A DNA stretch of 64,000 bases from Sphingopyxis sp. TUF1 (GCF_036687315.1 NZ_CP144683.1:1930001-1994000); one strand, 5' to 3'. Counted from the first letter of the stretch, positions 47,511-56,040 are shown. The notes: generated from the sequence alone by a model not told the origin. Made by a program: numbers and translations.

Positions 47511-47600
47511 TCATGCGGGTGGGAGGTGGGTCAATTTTCTGCTTCGTTTCTCTCGGTGGGGGTGCGGCTCTGTGTCCGGTTATTCCTGCGCCGTCGCATG

Positions 47601-47625
47601 GATCCCGGATCAAGTCCGGGATGAC
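47601..47625. repeat. Short inverted repeat GATCCCGGA/TCCGGGATGAC
   Basis: ATCCCGGA and TCCGGGAT enclose a TCAAG loop. It resembles the CGAGATCCCGGCCTTCGCCG element at 54223. It lies in the 406-bp interval between the antitoxin and the HTH gene, which also holds the palindromic block 47789-47851 but no convincing gene. Confidence 0.6.
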
Positions 47626-47788
47626 GATTTGGGGGGGTGGGATTTTTCGCTTTCCTACATTATCCAAATAGGTTCAAAGCTTCTCCGATTCATTCCAAGG
47701 TGATTCGGGAGGTTGAGCTATGGCGCGTGTAGTGGAGCGGGGTTCGCGGGGGAAAGCGGTGGCGTTGCGCGGGGGTGACTGTGCCCTC

Positions 47789-47851
47789 CCCGCTGCGACT
47801 AGCCAGCAAGCTGGCAAGTCTCGCTGCCCCTCCCGCAAGCGGGAGGGGAGC
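47789..47851. repeat. Palindromic block upstream of the HTH gene
   Basis: The block contains AGCCAGCAAGCTGGC and CCCCTCCCGCAAGCGGGAGG stems. It is a compact GC-rich stem cluster of the type seen elsewhere in the window. The downstream reading frame stays open through it, but the encoded peptide is low-complexity, so it is not taken as coding. Confidence 0.6.
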
Positions 47852-47890
47852 AAGGAGGGGCGGGAGGGGCGCAGGGGGGCGCGGGAGGGG

Positions 47891-48607
47891 ATGAAGGCGA
47901 ATCCCTTCATGCCCGGGCTGCGCGTGCGGTCGGACGGGTGGACGGCGGCGCGGACGCGGGTGTTTCTGGCTACGCTGGGGCGGACGGGGTGCATCACCGA
48001 TGCGGCGCGGATCGCGGGGGTCAGCACGACGTCGGTCAACCGATCGCGCGCGCTGTTTCCTCCGTTCGACAAGGCGTGTGCCGAGGCGATCGCGCGGGCG
48101 CTGCGCGGGCTGGAGGCGGTCGCTTATGAGCGCGCGGTCGAGGGGCGCGAGATGGTGATCCTGCGGAACGGCAAGGAGGTCGAGCGGCGGATCGTGCCGT
48201 CGGATTCGCTGCTGGGGCTGCTGCTGAAACGCGGCGACCTGAAGAATGGGCGCGACGTGCAGATGACGGCGGAGGAGGCCGCGGCCTATGAGCTGCCCGC
48301 CGCGGTGCGCGACCGCTTTCTGTCGCGCGAGGAATATTTCAGCGGCATGGTCTTTGCCGGATTCCACGACGATCCGACCGGGGGCAAGCGGCAGGGGCCG
48401 ACGCAGGAGGAAACCGACGAGGTGCTGATGAGACGGATCACGATGGCGATCCGCCTTCGCGACAATCCGCAGCGCCAGCGCTGCGCGGGGTGCGGGCAGG
48501 GAATGCCGCTGACCGACGCCGAATGGGACGCGTTCGACAGGGCCGACAGGGACGGGACACTGGAGCGGCTGGTGGACGACCCCTGGGGTCCCGATCCTAG
48601 CGGTTGA
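47891..48607 (+). CDS. Helix-turn-helix protein of unknown function
   Basis: The 238-residue protein has an N-terminal HTH-like region (RVFLATLGRTGCITDAARIA, GVSTTSVNRSRALFPPFDKA). A central charged segment follows, with a C-terminal CxxC (RCAGCGQGM) that could bind zinc. The HTH resembles terminase-small-subunit or homeodomain-like HTHs, but no family is certain. The start was placed after a repeat block; the frame is open to 47720. Its end overlaps the convergent Flp pilin gene by about 11 bp. Confidence 0.6.
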   Translation: MKANPFMPGLRVRSDGWTAARTRVFLATLGRTGCITDAARIAGVSTTSVNRSRALFPPFDKACAEAIARALRGLEAVAYERAVEGREMVILRNGKEVERRIVPSDSLLGLLLKRGDLKNGRDVQMTAEEAAAYELPAAVRDRFLSREEYFSGMVFAGFHDDPTGGKRQGPTQEETDEVLMRRITMAIRLRDNPQRQRCAGCGQGMPLTDAEWDAFDRADRDGTLERLVDDPWGPDPSG

Positions 48608-48758
48608 GCGCGTCGTTGATCGTCGTGAAGATGGTCTCCAGATTAAGCCCGAGCGACTGAAAGGCGATGATGCACGCGAGCGCGATCAGTGCGGCAATCA
48701 GTCCATATTCGATCGCGGTCGCGCCGCGCTGGTCGCGGAGTAACTTGGTTTGCGGCAT
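48597..48758 (-). CDS. Flp-family type IVb pilin (orphan)
   Basis: A 53-residue protein, too short for routine gene calling, starts MPQTKLLRDQRGATAIEYGL. It continues with a hydrophobic helix (IAALIALACIIAFQSLGL). RGATAIEYGLIAA is the Flp/Fap pilin signature, with Glu five residues after the processing Gly. Flp pilins form Tad pili, but no tad/cpa genes are in the window. The stop codon overlaps the convergent HTH gene end. Confidence 0.88.
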   Translation of the reverse strand: MPQTKLLRDQRGATAIEYGLIAALIALACIIAFQSLGLNLETIFTTINDALNR

Positions 48759-48881
48759 GGCGCCTGGTCCTTCTTCGCGTCATGGTCCCGCGGCGGACGA
48801 TAGCCGGCGCGGGTGGGGCGCGGGTTGAGGAACAGGCTTAACGCGCTGACAAGGCGGATGTTATCGGGAGCGTGCGGCGTC

Positions 48882-49898
48882 TCAGGCGGTGCCGCGGACG
48901 GCGAGGCGGACGGGGATGCGCGTGCCGCTGCGCGTGCGTTCGTCATCCTCGAGCGCCATCGCGACGAGCGCCTCGCCCGCGGCGTCGAGGTCGGGTTCGA
49001 GCGTGGTGAGCGCGGGGTCGGCGAGCGTGCCGGCGCGGATGCCGTCGAAGCCGATCAGCGCGACATCGTGCGGGACGCGGCGGCCGGCGTCCTTGAGCCC
49101 CTGCAGCACGCCGAGCGCGAGCATGTCGCTGGCCGCGAAGATCGCGTCGACGTCGGGGTGCTGGGCGAGCAGCGCGTGCGCGGCGGCGACGCCCTGTGCA
49201 TGGCGGTCGGCGGCGGCGGGCGGCTCGGCGACGATGGGGGTGAGGCCGTGGGCGGCGAGGGCGGCGGTGAAGCCGTCGCGGCGCTCGTCGAACTGGCGCT
49301 GCGGCGATTGCTGCGGCCCGACGAAGGCGATGCGGCGGCGGCCGAGCTTTACGAGGTGCTCGGCGGCCATCTGCCCGCCCTCGTCATTTTCGCTGCGCAT
49401 CCAGTGGAACGGGCTGCCGGGGCTGCCCCAGCAGACGAAGTCGAGCCCCGACGCCTGCGCCGCGGCGAAATAGTCCCATGCCGCGCGGTTGCTGGTGGTG
49501 CCGATGACGATCATCGCGTCGGCGAGCCCCGATGCGACGAAATCGGCGCGGAAATTGTCGGGATTTTCCTGAAAGCTGATGAGCAGGTTGAAGCCGCGCG
49601 CCGAGGTCGCGGCGGCGATGCTGCCGAGCAGCGCGAAGTAGAACGGGTTGATCGCGCTGCGGTCCTCGCCGGGGCGGCAGATGGTGACGAGCGCGATCGT
49701 CTCGCTGCTTTTGAGGCGCAGCGACGAGGCGTGGCGGTCGACGACATAGCCGAGCTCGCGCGCGGCGGCGGCGACGCGCGCGCGCGTTTCGGCGTTGACG
49801 CCGGGCGAGTTGCGCAGCGCGCGCGAGACGGTCGATTGCGACACGCCCGCGCGCTCGGCGACGTCGAACGATGTCGGGCGCAGCATCTTTGCGGTCAT
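48882..49898 (-). CDS. LacI-family transcriptional regulator
   Basis: The 338-residue protein has a LacI HTH near residues 8-53 (TSFDVAERAGVSQSTVSRAL, NSPGVNAETRARVAAAARELG). The periplasmic-binding-like core has IALVTICRPG, GFNLLISFQENPDNF, DAIFAASDMLALGVLQGLKD and DVALIGFDGI. It represses or activates carbohydrate genes in response to a sugar, but none lie next to it here. The next gene upstream on the same strand is a sensor kinase. Confidence 0.93.
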   Translation of the reverse strand: MTAKMLRPTSFDVAERAGVSQSTVSRALRNSPGVNAETRARVAAAARELGYVVDRHASSLRLKSSETIALVTICRPGEDRSAINPFYFALLGSIAAATSARGFNLLISFQENPDNFRADFVASGLADAMIVIGTTSNRAAWDYFAAAQASGLDFVCWGSPGSPFHWMRSENDEGGQMAAEHLVKLGRRRIAFVGPQQSPQRQFDERRDGFTAALAAHGLTPIVAEPPAAADRHAQGVAAAHALLAQHPDVDAIFAASDMLALGVLQGLKDAGRRVPHDVALIGFDGIRAGTLADPALTTLEPDLDAAGEALVAMALEDDERTRSGTRIPVRLAVRGTA

Positions 49899-49948
49899 GG
49901 CGGCGTCTCTCCCCTCCGGCCCGTCTCTTGCCGGGGGGGCGGGGCTTG

Positions 49949-51586
49949 TCAATCCACGGGCGGGGACTGGTCGGGCGCCGGCTGGTCGGGCCAGCGGATG
50001 ACGATGGAGAGGCGATGGTCGTCGGCTGTGCGCGTCCATGTCCCTTTGAGCTGGCGTTCGATCATCGTGCGGATGAAGCGCGTGCCGAAGCTTTCCTGTT
50101 CGACATTCGGGGTGTCGGGCAGGCCGCTTTCGGTCCACTCGAGCGTCACCTGGCCATCCTCGCGGTGCCAGCCGACGCGAAGCTCGCCCCGGCCCGACAG
50201 CGCGCCATATTTGATGCTGTTGGTGACGAATTCGTGGAGCGCGAGCGACATCGCCTGCGCGCCCTCGTCATCGAGCCGCACCGCGGGGCCGGTGACCGCG
50301 GCGAGGCGGTCGGGCGAGACGCCGGCTAGGTCGAGCTCGCGGTGGACGATGCGTTCGAGCTCGACGGTGTCGACCGCGCCGGTGACGAGCATCTGCTTGG
50401 CGTCCGAGAGCGCGCGCATCCGGCCGTCGAACTTCGCCTCGAACTCGTCGAGGCTGGAGGATTCGCGCAAGGTAATGCGCGCGAGCGCGCCGATGCGGGC
50501 AAAGGCGTTCTTCATGCGGTGCGCCATCTCGCCGATCATCAGCTCGCGGTCCTCGGCATGGCGGGCCTTTTCGTCGGCGAGCGCTTGCGCCGCCTCGGTC
50601 CGCCGCCGCTGGACGCGGTGGAGCTGGGTGGCGAGCAGGGCAACCGCGATGCCGAAGAGCAGGATCGCAAACGGCCGGCCGAGCCGTTCGAGGAGCCGAC
50701 CCGAGGAAATGCGCATCGTCCACTGGCGGTCGGCGACGCGCAGCATCTCTTCCTGCGGGTCCCAGCCGATATCGCCCTTGCGGAAGACGAGCGGCGCCGA
50801 CGGCCCGTGTCCGGCATAGATTTCGATCCCGTCGAGCGTCTCGAGCTGGGGGCCAAGAACCGCGCGCATCATGTCGCCGATGCGGAACGGGGCGTAGACA
50901 AAGGCCTCGACCGGACGCGCGCCGTTCGCCGTGACGATGGTCGCGCCGTTGGCGCCGCCGGGCGCGCGGGCATAGACCGGGAGGTAGATCAGAAACCCCG
51001 GCTGTTTGACGGTGAGGCCCTTTTCCTGCGCCAGCTGGACAACGCCGCTCGCCGCCGGCTCGCCCGTCTGCCAGGCGCGGCGCATCGCGTCGCGGCGCGT
51101 GGGGTCACTGAACATATCGAATCCGAGCGCCGCGTCGCGGCGCGGCGTATAGGGTTCGACCAGGACGACCACAAAGCCGACCGGCTGGTCGGTCGCCGGC
51201 CACACCCTGATGTCGCGGCCATAGTTTTCGCGCAGCTTGGTCTCGACCGCCGCAGGCGTGCCGGCGCGCATCGCGGCGGCGATGCCGACGCCTTCCATGC
51301 CGGGCGCGTGGACTTGCGGTTGCAAGGCGGCGAGATAGGCGCGGATGCCCGGGCCGCTGGCGCTGCTGTCCGATTGATAGAGCGCGCGCACCCCCTCCAG
51401 CACCGCGACATGATCGCGCAGCCGCGCGTCGACCTGCATCGCGAGGCGCTCGACGCGGTCATGTTCCTGGGCGCGATTGTAAAAGAAGCTGCCCACCGCC
51501 GCGGCGAACGTGGCAGTGAGGATGGCGAGGCCGATAAATCGCGCCGACAGCGCGAGCAGCCGGTCTGCCCATGACGAAGGGCGCAT
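49949..51586 (-). CDS. CHASE-domain HWE-type sensor histidine kinase
   Basis: The 545-residue protein has an N-terminal membrane helix (FIGLAILTATFAAAVGSFFY). A CHASE-type periplasmic sensor follows (EGVRALYQSDSSASGPGI, GVGIAAAMRAGTPAAVE, FVVVLVEPYTPRRDAALGFD), then a second helix near residues 325-345. The HWE kinase core has the His-containing MIGEMAHRMKNAFARIGAL and the Asn-box SLALHEFVTNSIKYGAL. It has no adjacent response regulator. ATG 51586 follows AGGA by seven bases. Confidence 0.9.
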   Translation of the reverse strand: MRPSSWADRLLALSARFIGLAILTATFAAAVGSFFYNRAQEHDRVERLAMQVDARLRDHVAVLEGVRALYQSDSSASGPGIRAYLAALQPQVHAPGMEGVGIAAAMRAGTPAAVETKLRENYGRDIRVWPATDQPVGFVVVLVEPYTPRRDAALGFDMFSDPTRRDAMRRAWQTGEPAASGVVQLAQEKGLTVKQPGFLIYLPVYARAPGGANGATIVTANGARPVEAFVYAPFRIGDMMRAVLGPQLETLDGIEIYAGHGPSAPLVFRKGDIGWDPQEEMLRVADRQWTMRISSGRLLERLGRPFAILLFGIAVALLATQLHRVQRRRTEAAQALADEKARHAEDRELMIGEMAHRMKNAFARIGALARITLRESSSLDEFEAKFDGRMRALSDAKQMLVTGAVDTVELERIVHRELDLAGVSPDRLAAVTGPAVRLDDEGAQAMSLALHEFVTNSIKYGALSGRGELRVGWHREDGQVTLEWTESGLPDTPNVEQESFGTRFIRTMIERQLKGTWTRTADDHRLSIVIRWPDQPAPDQSPPVD

Positions 51587-51695
51587 ATAATAATCCTGCC
51601 TGCTGGCTGCCGCGGCGGCCCACCCCTCTGTCCGGCGATCTTCCACGCTGCGCCGCCGATGGCAAGTCTATTTCGTGCCGATCCGGCGATGTGAG

Positions 51696-51718
51696 AAGGG
51701 TTGCGAATGGCAACCCTT
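51696..51718. promoter_or_regulatory. Inverted repeat upstream of the GST gene
   Basis: AAGGGTTGC and GCAACCCTT pair perfectly across GAATG. It lies 38 bp before the GST start, in the divergent space with the kinase gene, so it may be a regulator site or 5'-leader stem. Confidence 0.5.
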
Positions 51719-51755
51719 GGCCTATGCTCGCGGCAGGTTCGGGAAAGGACATGCG

Positions 51756-52406
51756 ATGATTGTTTATGGTTCGATAGTGTCGCCCTATGTGCGCAAGCTG
51801 CTGGCCTATATCGGTGAAAAGGGGATCGACTTCGAGCTGAAGGGCGTCGGGCTGGGCGATCCCGATCCGGGGTTCAAGGCGGCGTCACCGCTGGGCAAGA
51901 TGCCCGCGATGGACGACGACGGCTTCATGCTCGCCGATTCGAGCGCGATCATCCATTATCTGGAAGCGAAGCACCCCGAACCTGCACTGATCCCCGCCGA
52001 CCCCAAGGAGCGCGGGCAAGTGATCTGGTGGGAGGAGTTCGGCGACACGGTGTTCGCGGCGTGCAGCGGCAAGATGTTCTTCAACCGCATCGTCGCGCCG
52101 AAATTCCTCGGCCGTGAGGGCGACTTGACCGCCGCGGCGGCCGCCGAGGCGGAGGAATTGCCCAAGCTGCTCGATTATCTGGAGGGCGCGATCCCCGCCT
52201 CGGGTTTCCTCGTCGGCGACCGGCTGACGCTCGCCGACCTCGCGGTCGCGTCGCCGCTGATCAATTTCCGCCACTGCGGATCGTGCATCGACATGGGCAA
52301 GCATCCGAAGATCGCGGCGTGGAGCGAAGCCATCCTGTCGCGGCCTAGCATGGCGCCGTGGATTGCGAAGGAGGAGCGGATGATGGCGAAGGTTTTGGGT
52401 GGGTGA
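51756..52406 (+). CDS. Glutathione S-transferase family protein
   Basis: The 216-residue protein has the N-terminal thioredoxin-like domain MIVYGSIVSPYVRKLLAYIG with the SPYV active-site loop and cis-Pro/Ser motif GKMPAMDDDGFMLADSSAI. It also has a C-terminal all-helical domain with LVGDRLTLADLAVASPL. It probably conjugates or isomerises with glutathione; the substrate is unknown. AAAGGAC lies about seven bases before ATG 51756. Confidence 0.92.
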   Translation: MIVYGSIVSPYVRKLLAYIGEKGIDFELKGVGLGDPDPGFKAASPLGKMPAMDDDGFMLADSSAIIHYLEAKHPEPALIPADPKERGQVIWWEEFGDTVFAACSGKMFFNRIVAPKFLGREGDLTAAAAAEAEELPKLLDYLEGAIPASGFLVGDRLTLADLAVASPLINFRHCGSCIDMGKHPKIAAWSEAILSRPSMAPWIAKEERMMAKVLGG

Positions 52407-52559
52407 GGGCGGGGCGTTATTCTGGAGGATCAGATGCATGGCATTTCTAGCGTAACGTAACGGCGTTTCACTTGTCGCCCCAACTCGAGCTTCCGTAATT
52501 GTACTTTAACTGGTGAGGCGATAACCATTCGACATCGATATCAATATTCGGGGTCGAAT

Positions 52560-53210
52560 GTGTCTGGATTGTTTGCGCTTGTATTTTTGGCGGCGGTCGT
52601 CGGAGTTTTCAAACCCTACATCGGCGATTTGAAGCGGTGGCACTTTGCCCTCGCCGCATTCGTGTCTTTGATTCTTGTTGGCTCGTTTGCTGATCCCAAG
52701 ACGGGATCGGAACAAGCAGTGGTGACGACACCTGAAGAAAAGTCTGTCGAGAGCGTCGCCGCCGCAGATGTCGTGCCAAAGGCTGCCCAATCGAAATGGA
52801 GCTATGATGAGCAAACCGATGAGATGCGTGGAACGATCACCCGAACCGCGCGGCTCACCAGTTCTAATGAAGTGAATCTTGAATTCCCCTATGGAACGGC
52901 GAGCGGACACCTCGACGTCCGCAAGCGCCCGACTGATGGACTTAACATCATATTCAGCGTGGATAGCGGGCAGATCCTTTGTCGCAGTTACAATGACGGT
53001 CATATCTCTGTGAAGTTCGACGATCAGCCGATCAAAAATTATGGATGCGATGGCGCGAGTGACGGCAGTTCGGATGTTGCTTTCATCCGCAATGAGTCGG
53101 GGTTTCTCGCAAATCTGAAAAAGGCCAAGAAGGTGATTATCGAAGCCGAATTCTACCAGCAGGGTCGGCAGCAGTTCATGTTCGAGACGGCTGGGCTAGA
53201 GTGGCAGTAA
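52560..53210 (+). CDS. Unrecognised two-helix membrane protein with a C-terminal beta domain
   Basis: The 216-residue protein starts at GTG with two hydrophobic stretches (FALVFLAAVVGVF and ALAAFVSLILVGSFA). A linker and a soluble domain follow, with KWSYDEQTDEMRGTITRTAR, EVNLEFPYG, DGLNIIFSVDSGQI, KFDDQPIK and VIIEAEFYQQGRQQFMFE. This domain looks like a widely scattered uncharacterised proteobacterial one (WxYxxxxDxM and IEAxFYQxG). Function unknown. Codon use is AT-richer than its neighbours. Confidence 0.6.
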   Translation: MSGLFALVFLAAVVGVFKPYIGDLKRWHFALAAFVSLILVGSFADPKTGSEQAVVTTPEEKSVESVAAADVVPKAAQSKWSYDEQTDEMRGTITRTARLTSSNEVNLEFPYGTASGHLDVRKRPTDGLNIIFSVDSGQILCRSYNDGHISVKFDDQPIKNYGCDGASDGSSDVAFIRNESGFLANLKKAKKVIIEAEFYQQGRQQFMFETAGLEWQ

Positions 53211-53650
53211 CGTTTGCGGCGGCGAACGGTCTCGCCACTTGCTCGCACTTTTAGCTTGCGCTTAAATTACGGTGACAGGTGCGCCGCCCCCGAACTTCAA
53301 AATCGCCGCCGCAGTTCGCAACAAGCCGCACTCCTGCCATGGTCCGCGGTGTTCCAAGATCACGGATGAACGCCACGCGTTCCTTGTCAGGGCATTGTGG
53401 CGTCATCCTAATTCGGGGGTGGGAGCGGTATGGGGCGATCAGGCGACAGCCTGCAATCCCTTGGGCTGGATGATGGCGAGCAGCCGAAGGGCGGCTCGTA
53501 GGGCGCATTGAAACAATGTCTGTTCTGCACACGCTGGACTCGGCTTTCGAGGAGGAACGGATTTTACTTGCCAGGTAGGCACCGCCTATTGGCATTATCG
53601 AAGCCTGAAATTATTCAGGCCCGATCGAGTTTACATTGCAGGAGGGGTAG
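53211..53650. other. Gene-free 440-bp interval
   Basis: No supportable gene. A second AATTACGGTGACAG lies at 53265-53278. Short open frames overlap in several phases but none has a ribosome-binding site or recognisable motif, so this may be decayed sequence. Confidence 0.5.
53265..53278 (+). repeat. Short repeat AATTACGGTGACAG, copy 2
   Basis: An exact second copy of the 14-mer at 46866-46879. The two copies bracket about 6.4 kb that includes the toxin-antitoxin pair, HTH gene, orphan pilin, regulator, kinase, GST and an AT-rich gene. Confidence 0.45.
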
Positions 53651-54088
53651 ATGCGCAATCTTGAAGAGTATGAGCAGGAAGAAATACTTGCCTTGGATGT
53701 CACTGCCGATCCGTTTTTCCAAGATTTGATCCATAGCGATGAGTATGAGTCCGTGGACATGGGCGATGGGACCGCCGCGCAGGCCGTGGCGATTGCAAAA
53801 CTCCCCAATGTTGCGCGCAGGGCTTTGGACAAACTGGCCGCCGGTTTTGCTGGAGGAAAGGAAGGTTTGCATGCGTCCGTCTGTGTCGAATTCGAATTTT
53901 GCGAAAAATTGCGAAGGCTCGGCAGACTGGAAACGGCAAAACTTCTGGCTTCCTGGTTGGGCGGTGCCGTTGCAGCCGGCGTCATTGCAATGACGCTTGA
54001 TCCGAGTTTGATCGGGCTATTGGCCCTCATGCTTGCATTTTATGCATTGAGCGATTTCTGCGGGTGCAAGATTCAGGTCGAGGGTTGA
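53651..54088 (+). CDS. Unrecognised protein with two C-terminal membrane helices
   Basis: The 145-residue protein begins MRNLEEYEQEEILALDVTAD after the strong ribosome-binding site GGAGGGG. It is acidic for the first 50 residues and ends with two hydrophobic helices (AKLLASWLGGAVAAGVIAM and LDPSLIGLLALMLAFYALSD). Two Cys near the C-terminus (FCGCKI) are noted. No family was recognised. It lies beside an AT-rich, gene-poor interval and is plausibly of foreign origin. Confidence 0.55.
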   Translation: MRNLEEYEQEEILALDVTADPFFQDLIHSDEYESVDMGDGTAAQAVAIAKLPNVARRALDKLAAGFAGGKEGLHASVCVEFEFCEKLRRLGRLETAKLLASWLGGAVAAGVIAMTLDPSLIGLLALMLAFYALSDFCGCKIQVEG

Positions 54089-54222
54089 ATTAATTCTCAA
54101 CACTTCGCGCTTTCGTGAAAACGCCTTCCCACATCGTCGCGTCGTGTTTCGAGAGTTCTATGACGAATTCGCGCAGGTGAGCGCGTGGGCCGGCATTCCG
54201 TCTCGGTGCTTAGGCGATAGGG

Positions 54223-54250
54223 CGAGATCCCGGCCTTCGCCGGGATGACG
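54223..54250. repeat. Short inverted repeat CGAGATCCCGG/CCGGGATGACG
   Basis: ATCCCGGC and GCCGGGAT face each other around CTTC. It is a relative of the element at 47601. It lies in the 394-bp gap 54089-54482, which holds this element, the block at 54299-54400 and no gene. Confidence 0.6.
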
Positions 54251-54298
54251 GGGGCGTGGAGTTACAGGCTAAGCGTCATCCGGCTTTTGCCCCATGCC

Positions 54299-54400
54299 GT
54301 GCCCCTGCGGAGACAGGGCCCATCTTCGGGACTGGCACTCGGAGCGGCCGGTGGTGTCGAAGGCTATGGCGGGTGATGGGCCCCTGCCTTCGCAGGGCAC
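54299..54400. repeat. Inverted repeat with GTGCCCCTGCGGAGACAGGG arms
   Basis: GTGCCCCTGCGGAGACAGGG at the left faces GGGCCCCTGCCTTCGCAGGG followed by CAC at the right. The arms are imperfect and about 50 bp apart. The element lies just before the TetR stop codon at 54483 and may serve as its 3' end. Confidence 0.7.
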
Positions 54401-54482
54401 GAAGCTTCGCGGAGGCACGCGGCGGGTTGGAATTGCGGGGCGCTGCGCGGCTTCGGTTCGCCGCCGCCCCTCAACCAGCGCG

Positions 54483-55091
54483 TCAGCTCCCCGCCTTGCC
54501 CCCATGGTCGGCCCAGAATTTCGCGATGCGGCCGGTGATGAGTTCGGTGGCGAGGACGCGGGCGGTGTCGCGGGGGAGGCCGAGGGCTTCGGCCATCGGG
54601 CCGCCGAGCTGGGCGTCGCCGAGCGCCATCAGGACGAGCGCGAGCGTGTCTTCGTGCATCAGCCGCTTTTCGTCGGCATCGGGCGCCATGCCGTCGATCA
54701 GGCGGTGGATCGCCTCGACGATCGGGTCGAGCGCGTCGTCGTTGCCCGTCGCCGCCATCCATGTCGCGAGCGCGCCCGCGCCGCCGCTGTTGAAGGCGTC
54801 GAAGGCGAGGTCGACGATCTCGCGCACATTGCGCTCGTCCGGCGGCGATTCGGCCATTTTTTTGCCGATCGTTTCGCACACGGTTTCGGCCTGATAGGCG
54901 GCGAGCGCCTTTTGCAGCCCCGCGGCGCTGCCAAAATGGTGGAGCAAATTGGCGTGGGTACGGTCGATCCGCGCCGCCACGGCCTTCAGCGTCACCGCCG
55001 CCGGCCCCATTTCGATGAGGATATGACGCGCCGCCTCGAGCGCCGCCGAACGGCTTTCCTCGGGACTGAGACGCTTCTTCACTATTGACAT
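54483..55091 (-). CDS. TetR-family regulator
   Basis: The 202-residue protein has a TetR HTH at about residues 10-58 (ALEAARHILIEMGPAAVTLK, AVAARIDRTHANLLHHFGSA). The helical C-terminal domain has the segment FNSGGAGALATWMAATG. It is divergent from a PF10118 metal-dependent-hydrolase gene with 58 bp between the starts, so it probably controls that gene. A TTGACA overlaps its start codon. Confidence 0.9.
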   Translation of the reverse strand: MSIVKKRLSPEESRSAALEAARHILIEMGPAAVTLKAVAARIDRTHANLLHHFGSAAGLQKALAAYQAETVCETIGKKMAESPPDERNVREIVDLAFDAFNSGGAGALATWMAATGNDDALDPIVEAIHRLIDGMAPDADEKRLMHEDTLALVLMALGDAQLGGPMAEALGLPRDTARVLATELITGRIAKFWADHGGKAGS

Positions 55092-55113
55092 TTGTGTAAA
55101 TTAAACCCTATTG
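55085..55113 (+). promoter_or_regulatory. Putative promoter of the PF10118 gene
   Basis: TTGACA, 17 bp, then CTATTG (or TATTGC one base later). The -35 overlaps the start codon of the divergent TetR gene, so a repressor bound here could affect both. Evidence is sequence match only. Confidence 0.4.
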
Positions 55114-55149
55114 CTAGCCCCGTCACCCCTTTTCGACGGTAAATGCCAT

Positions 55150-56040
55150 ATGTCCAGCCTTTCCCGGTCGCCGACCCCCGCCGATCTGTCGATCACCCCG
55201 CGCGATATGCGGTTCGGCCGCGACGACAAGCAGGGCCGTTGGTGGCTTAACGGCGATCCGATTGCCTCGGCCTTTCACACCGCGCTGTCGGTCACCTTTC
55301 CCAAGGGCGAGGCGATGTTCATCGAGGCGGTGAAGGCGCACCGGGGCGGCGTTCCCGACAAGCTGGCGCGCGAAATCCGCGCCTTTACCCAGCAGGAAGT
55401 GATCCACAGCCGCGAGCATGTCGTGTTCAACAAAAAGGCGGCCGAGGCGGGGTACGACCTGTCCGAACTCGAAGCCGATGTCGATGAGGTGATGGAGCTG
55501 ATCAAGGCGCGCCCGCCGATCGTCAACCTGATGGCGACGATCGCGCTCGAACATTATACCGCGATGATGGCCGCGGTGATGCTGCGCGAGGACAGGATGT
55601 ATGCGGGCGCCGAGCCCGAATGGGCGGCGCTGTGGAAATGGCACGCGATCGAGGAAATCGAGCATAAGGGCGTCGCGTACGACACCTGGCTGCACGCGAC
55701 GAAGGACTGGAGCCGGTTTCGGCGCTGGCGCGCCAAGTCTATCATGATGCTGCTCGTCACCACGCGTTTCTGGCCCAAGCGGGTGAAGGGGATGAAGGCG
55801 CTGCTCAAGCAGGACGGGCTGACCGGCTGGCGCGTCACGGCGCGCATCTGGTGGTATCTGCTCGGATCGCCCGGCGTGCTGCGCAAAAGCTTTCTGCCGT
55901 GGCTGTCCTATTTCATGCCGGGTTTTCACCCGTGGAACCACGACGACCGCGCGCTGATCGGCAAATATGAAAGCGATTATGCCGACGCGGTAATGCCGGC
56001 GCATTCGTCGCGGCCCGAGCTGGCGGCGGCGGCGGGCTGA
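55150..56040 (+). CDS. Predicted metal-dependent hydrolase (PF10118 family)
   Basis: The 296-residue protein has the family's metal-binding helices: QQEVIHSREHVVFNKKA, ALEHYTAMMAAVML and WKWHAIEEIEHKGVAYD. The His/Glu pattern resembles ferritin-like di-metal sites. Family members are typically controlled by adjacent TetR genes, as here. No reaction is established. ATG 55150 was chosen; an upstream in-frame ATG at 55111 would add a 13-residue unlikely leader. Confidence 0.85.
   Translation: MSSLSRSPTPADLSITPRDMRFGRDDKQGRWWLNGDPIASAFHTALSVTFPKGEAMFIEAVKAHRGGVPDKLAREIRAFTQQEVIHSREHVVFNKKAAEAGYDLSELEADVDEVMELIKARPPIVNLMATIALEHYTAMMAAVMLREDRMYAGAEPEWAALWKWHAIEEIEHKGVAYDTWLHATKDWSRFRRWRAKSIMMLLVTTRFWPKRVKGMKALLKQDGLTGWRVTARIWWYLLGSPGVLRKSFLPWLSYFMPGFHPWNHDDRALIGKYESDYADAVMPAHSSRPELAAAAG

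Noticed and set aside
53251..53595. 114-codon minus-strand frame in the AT-rich gap
   Set aside because: No motif, no ribosome-binding site; overlapping frames in other phases look equally good.
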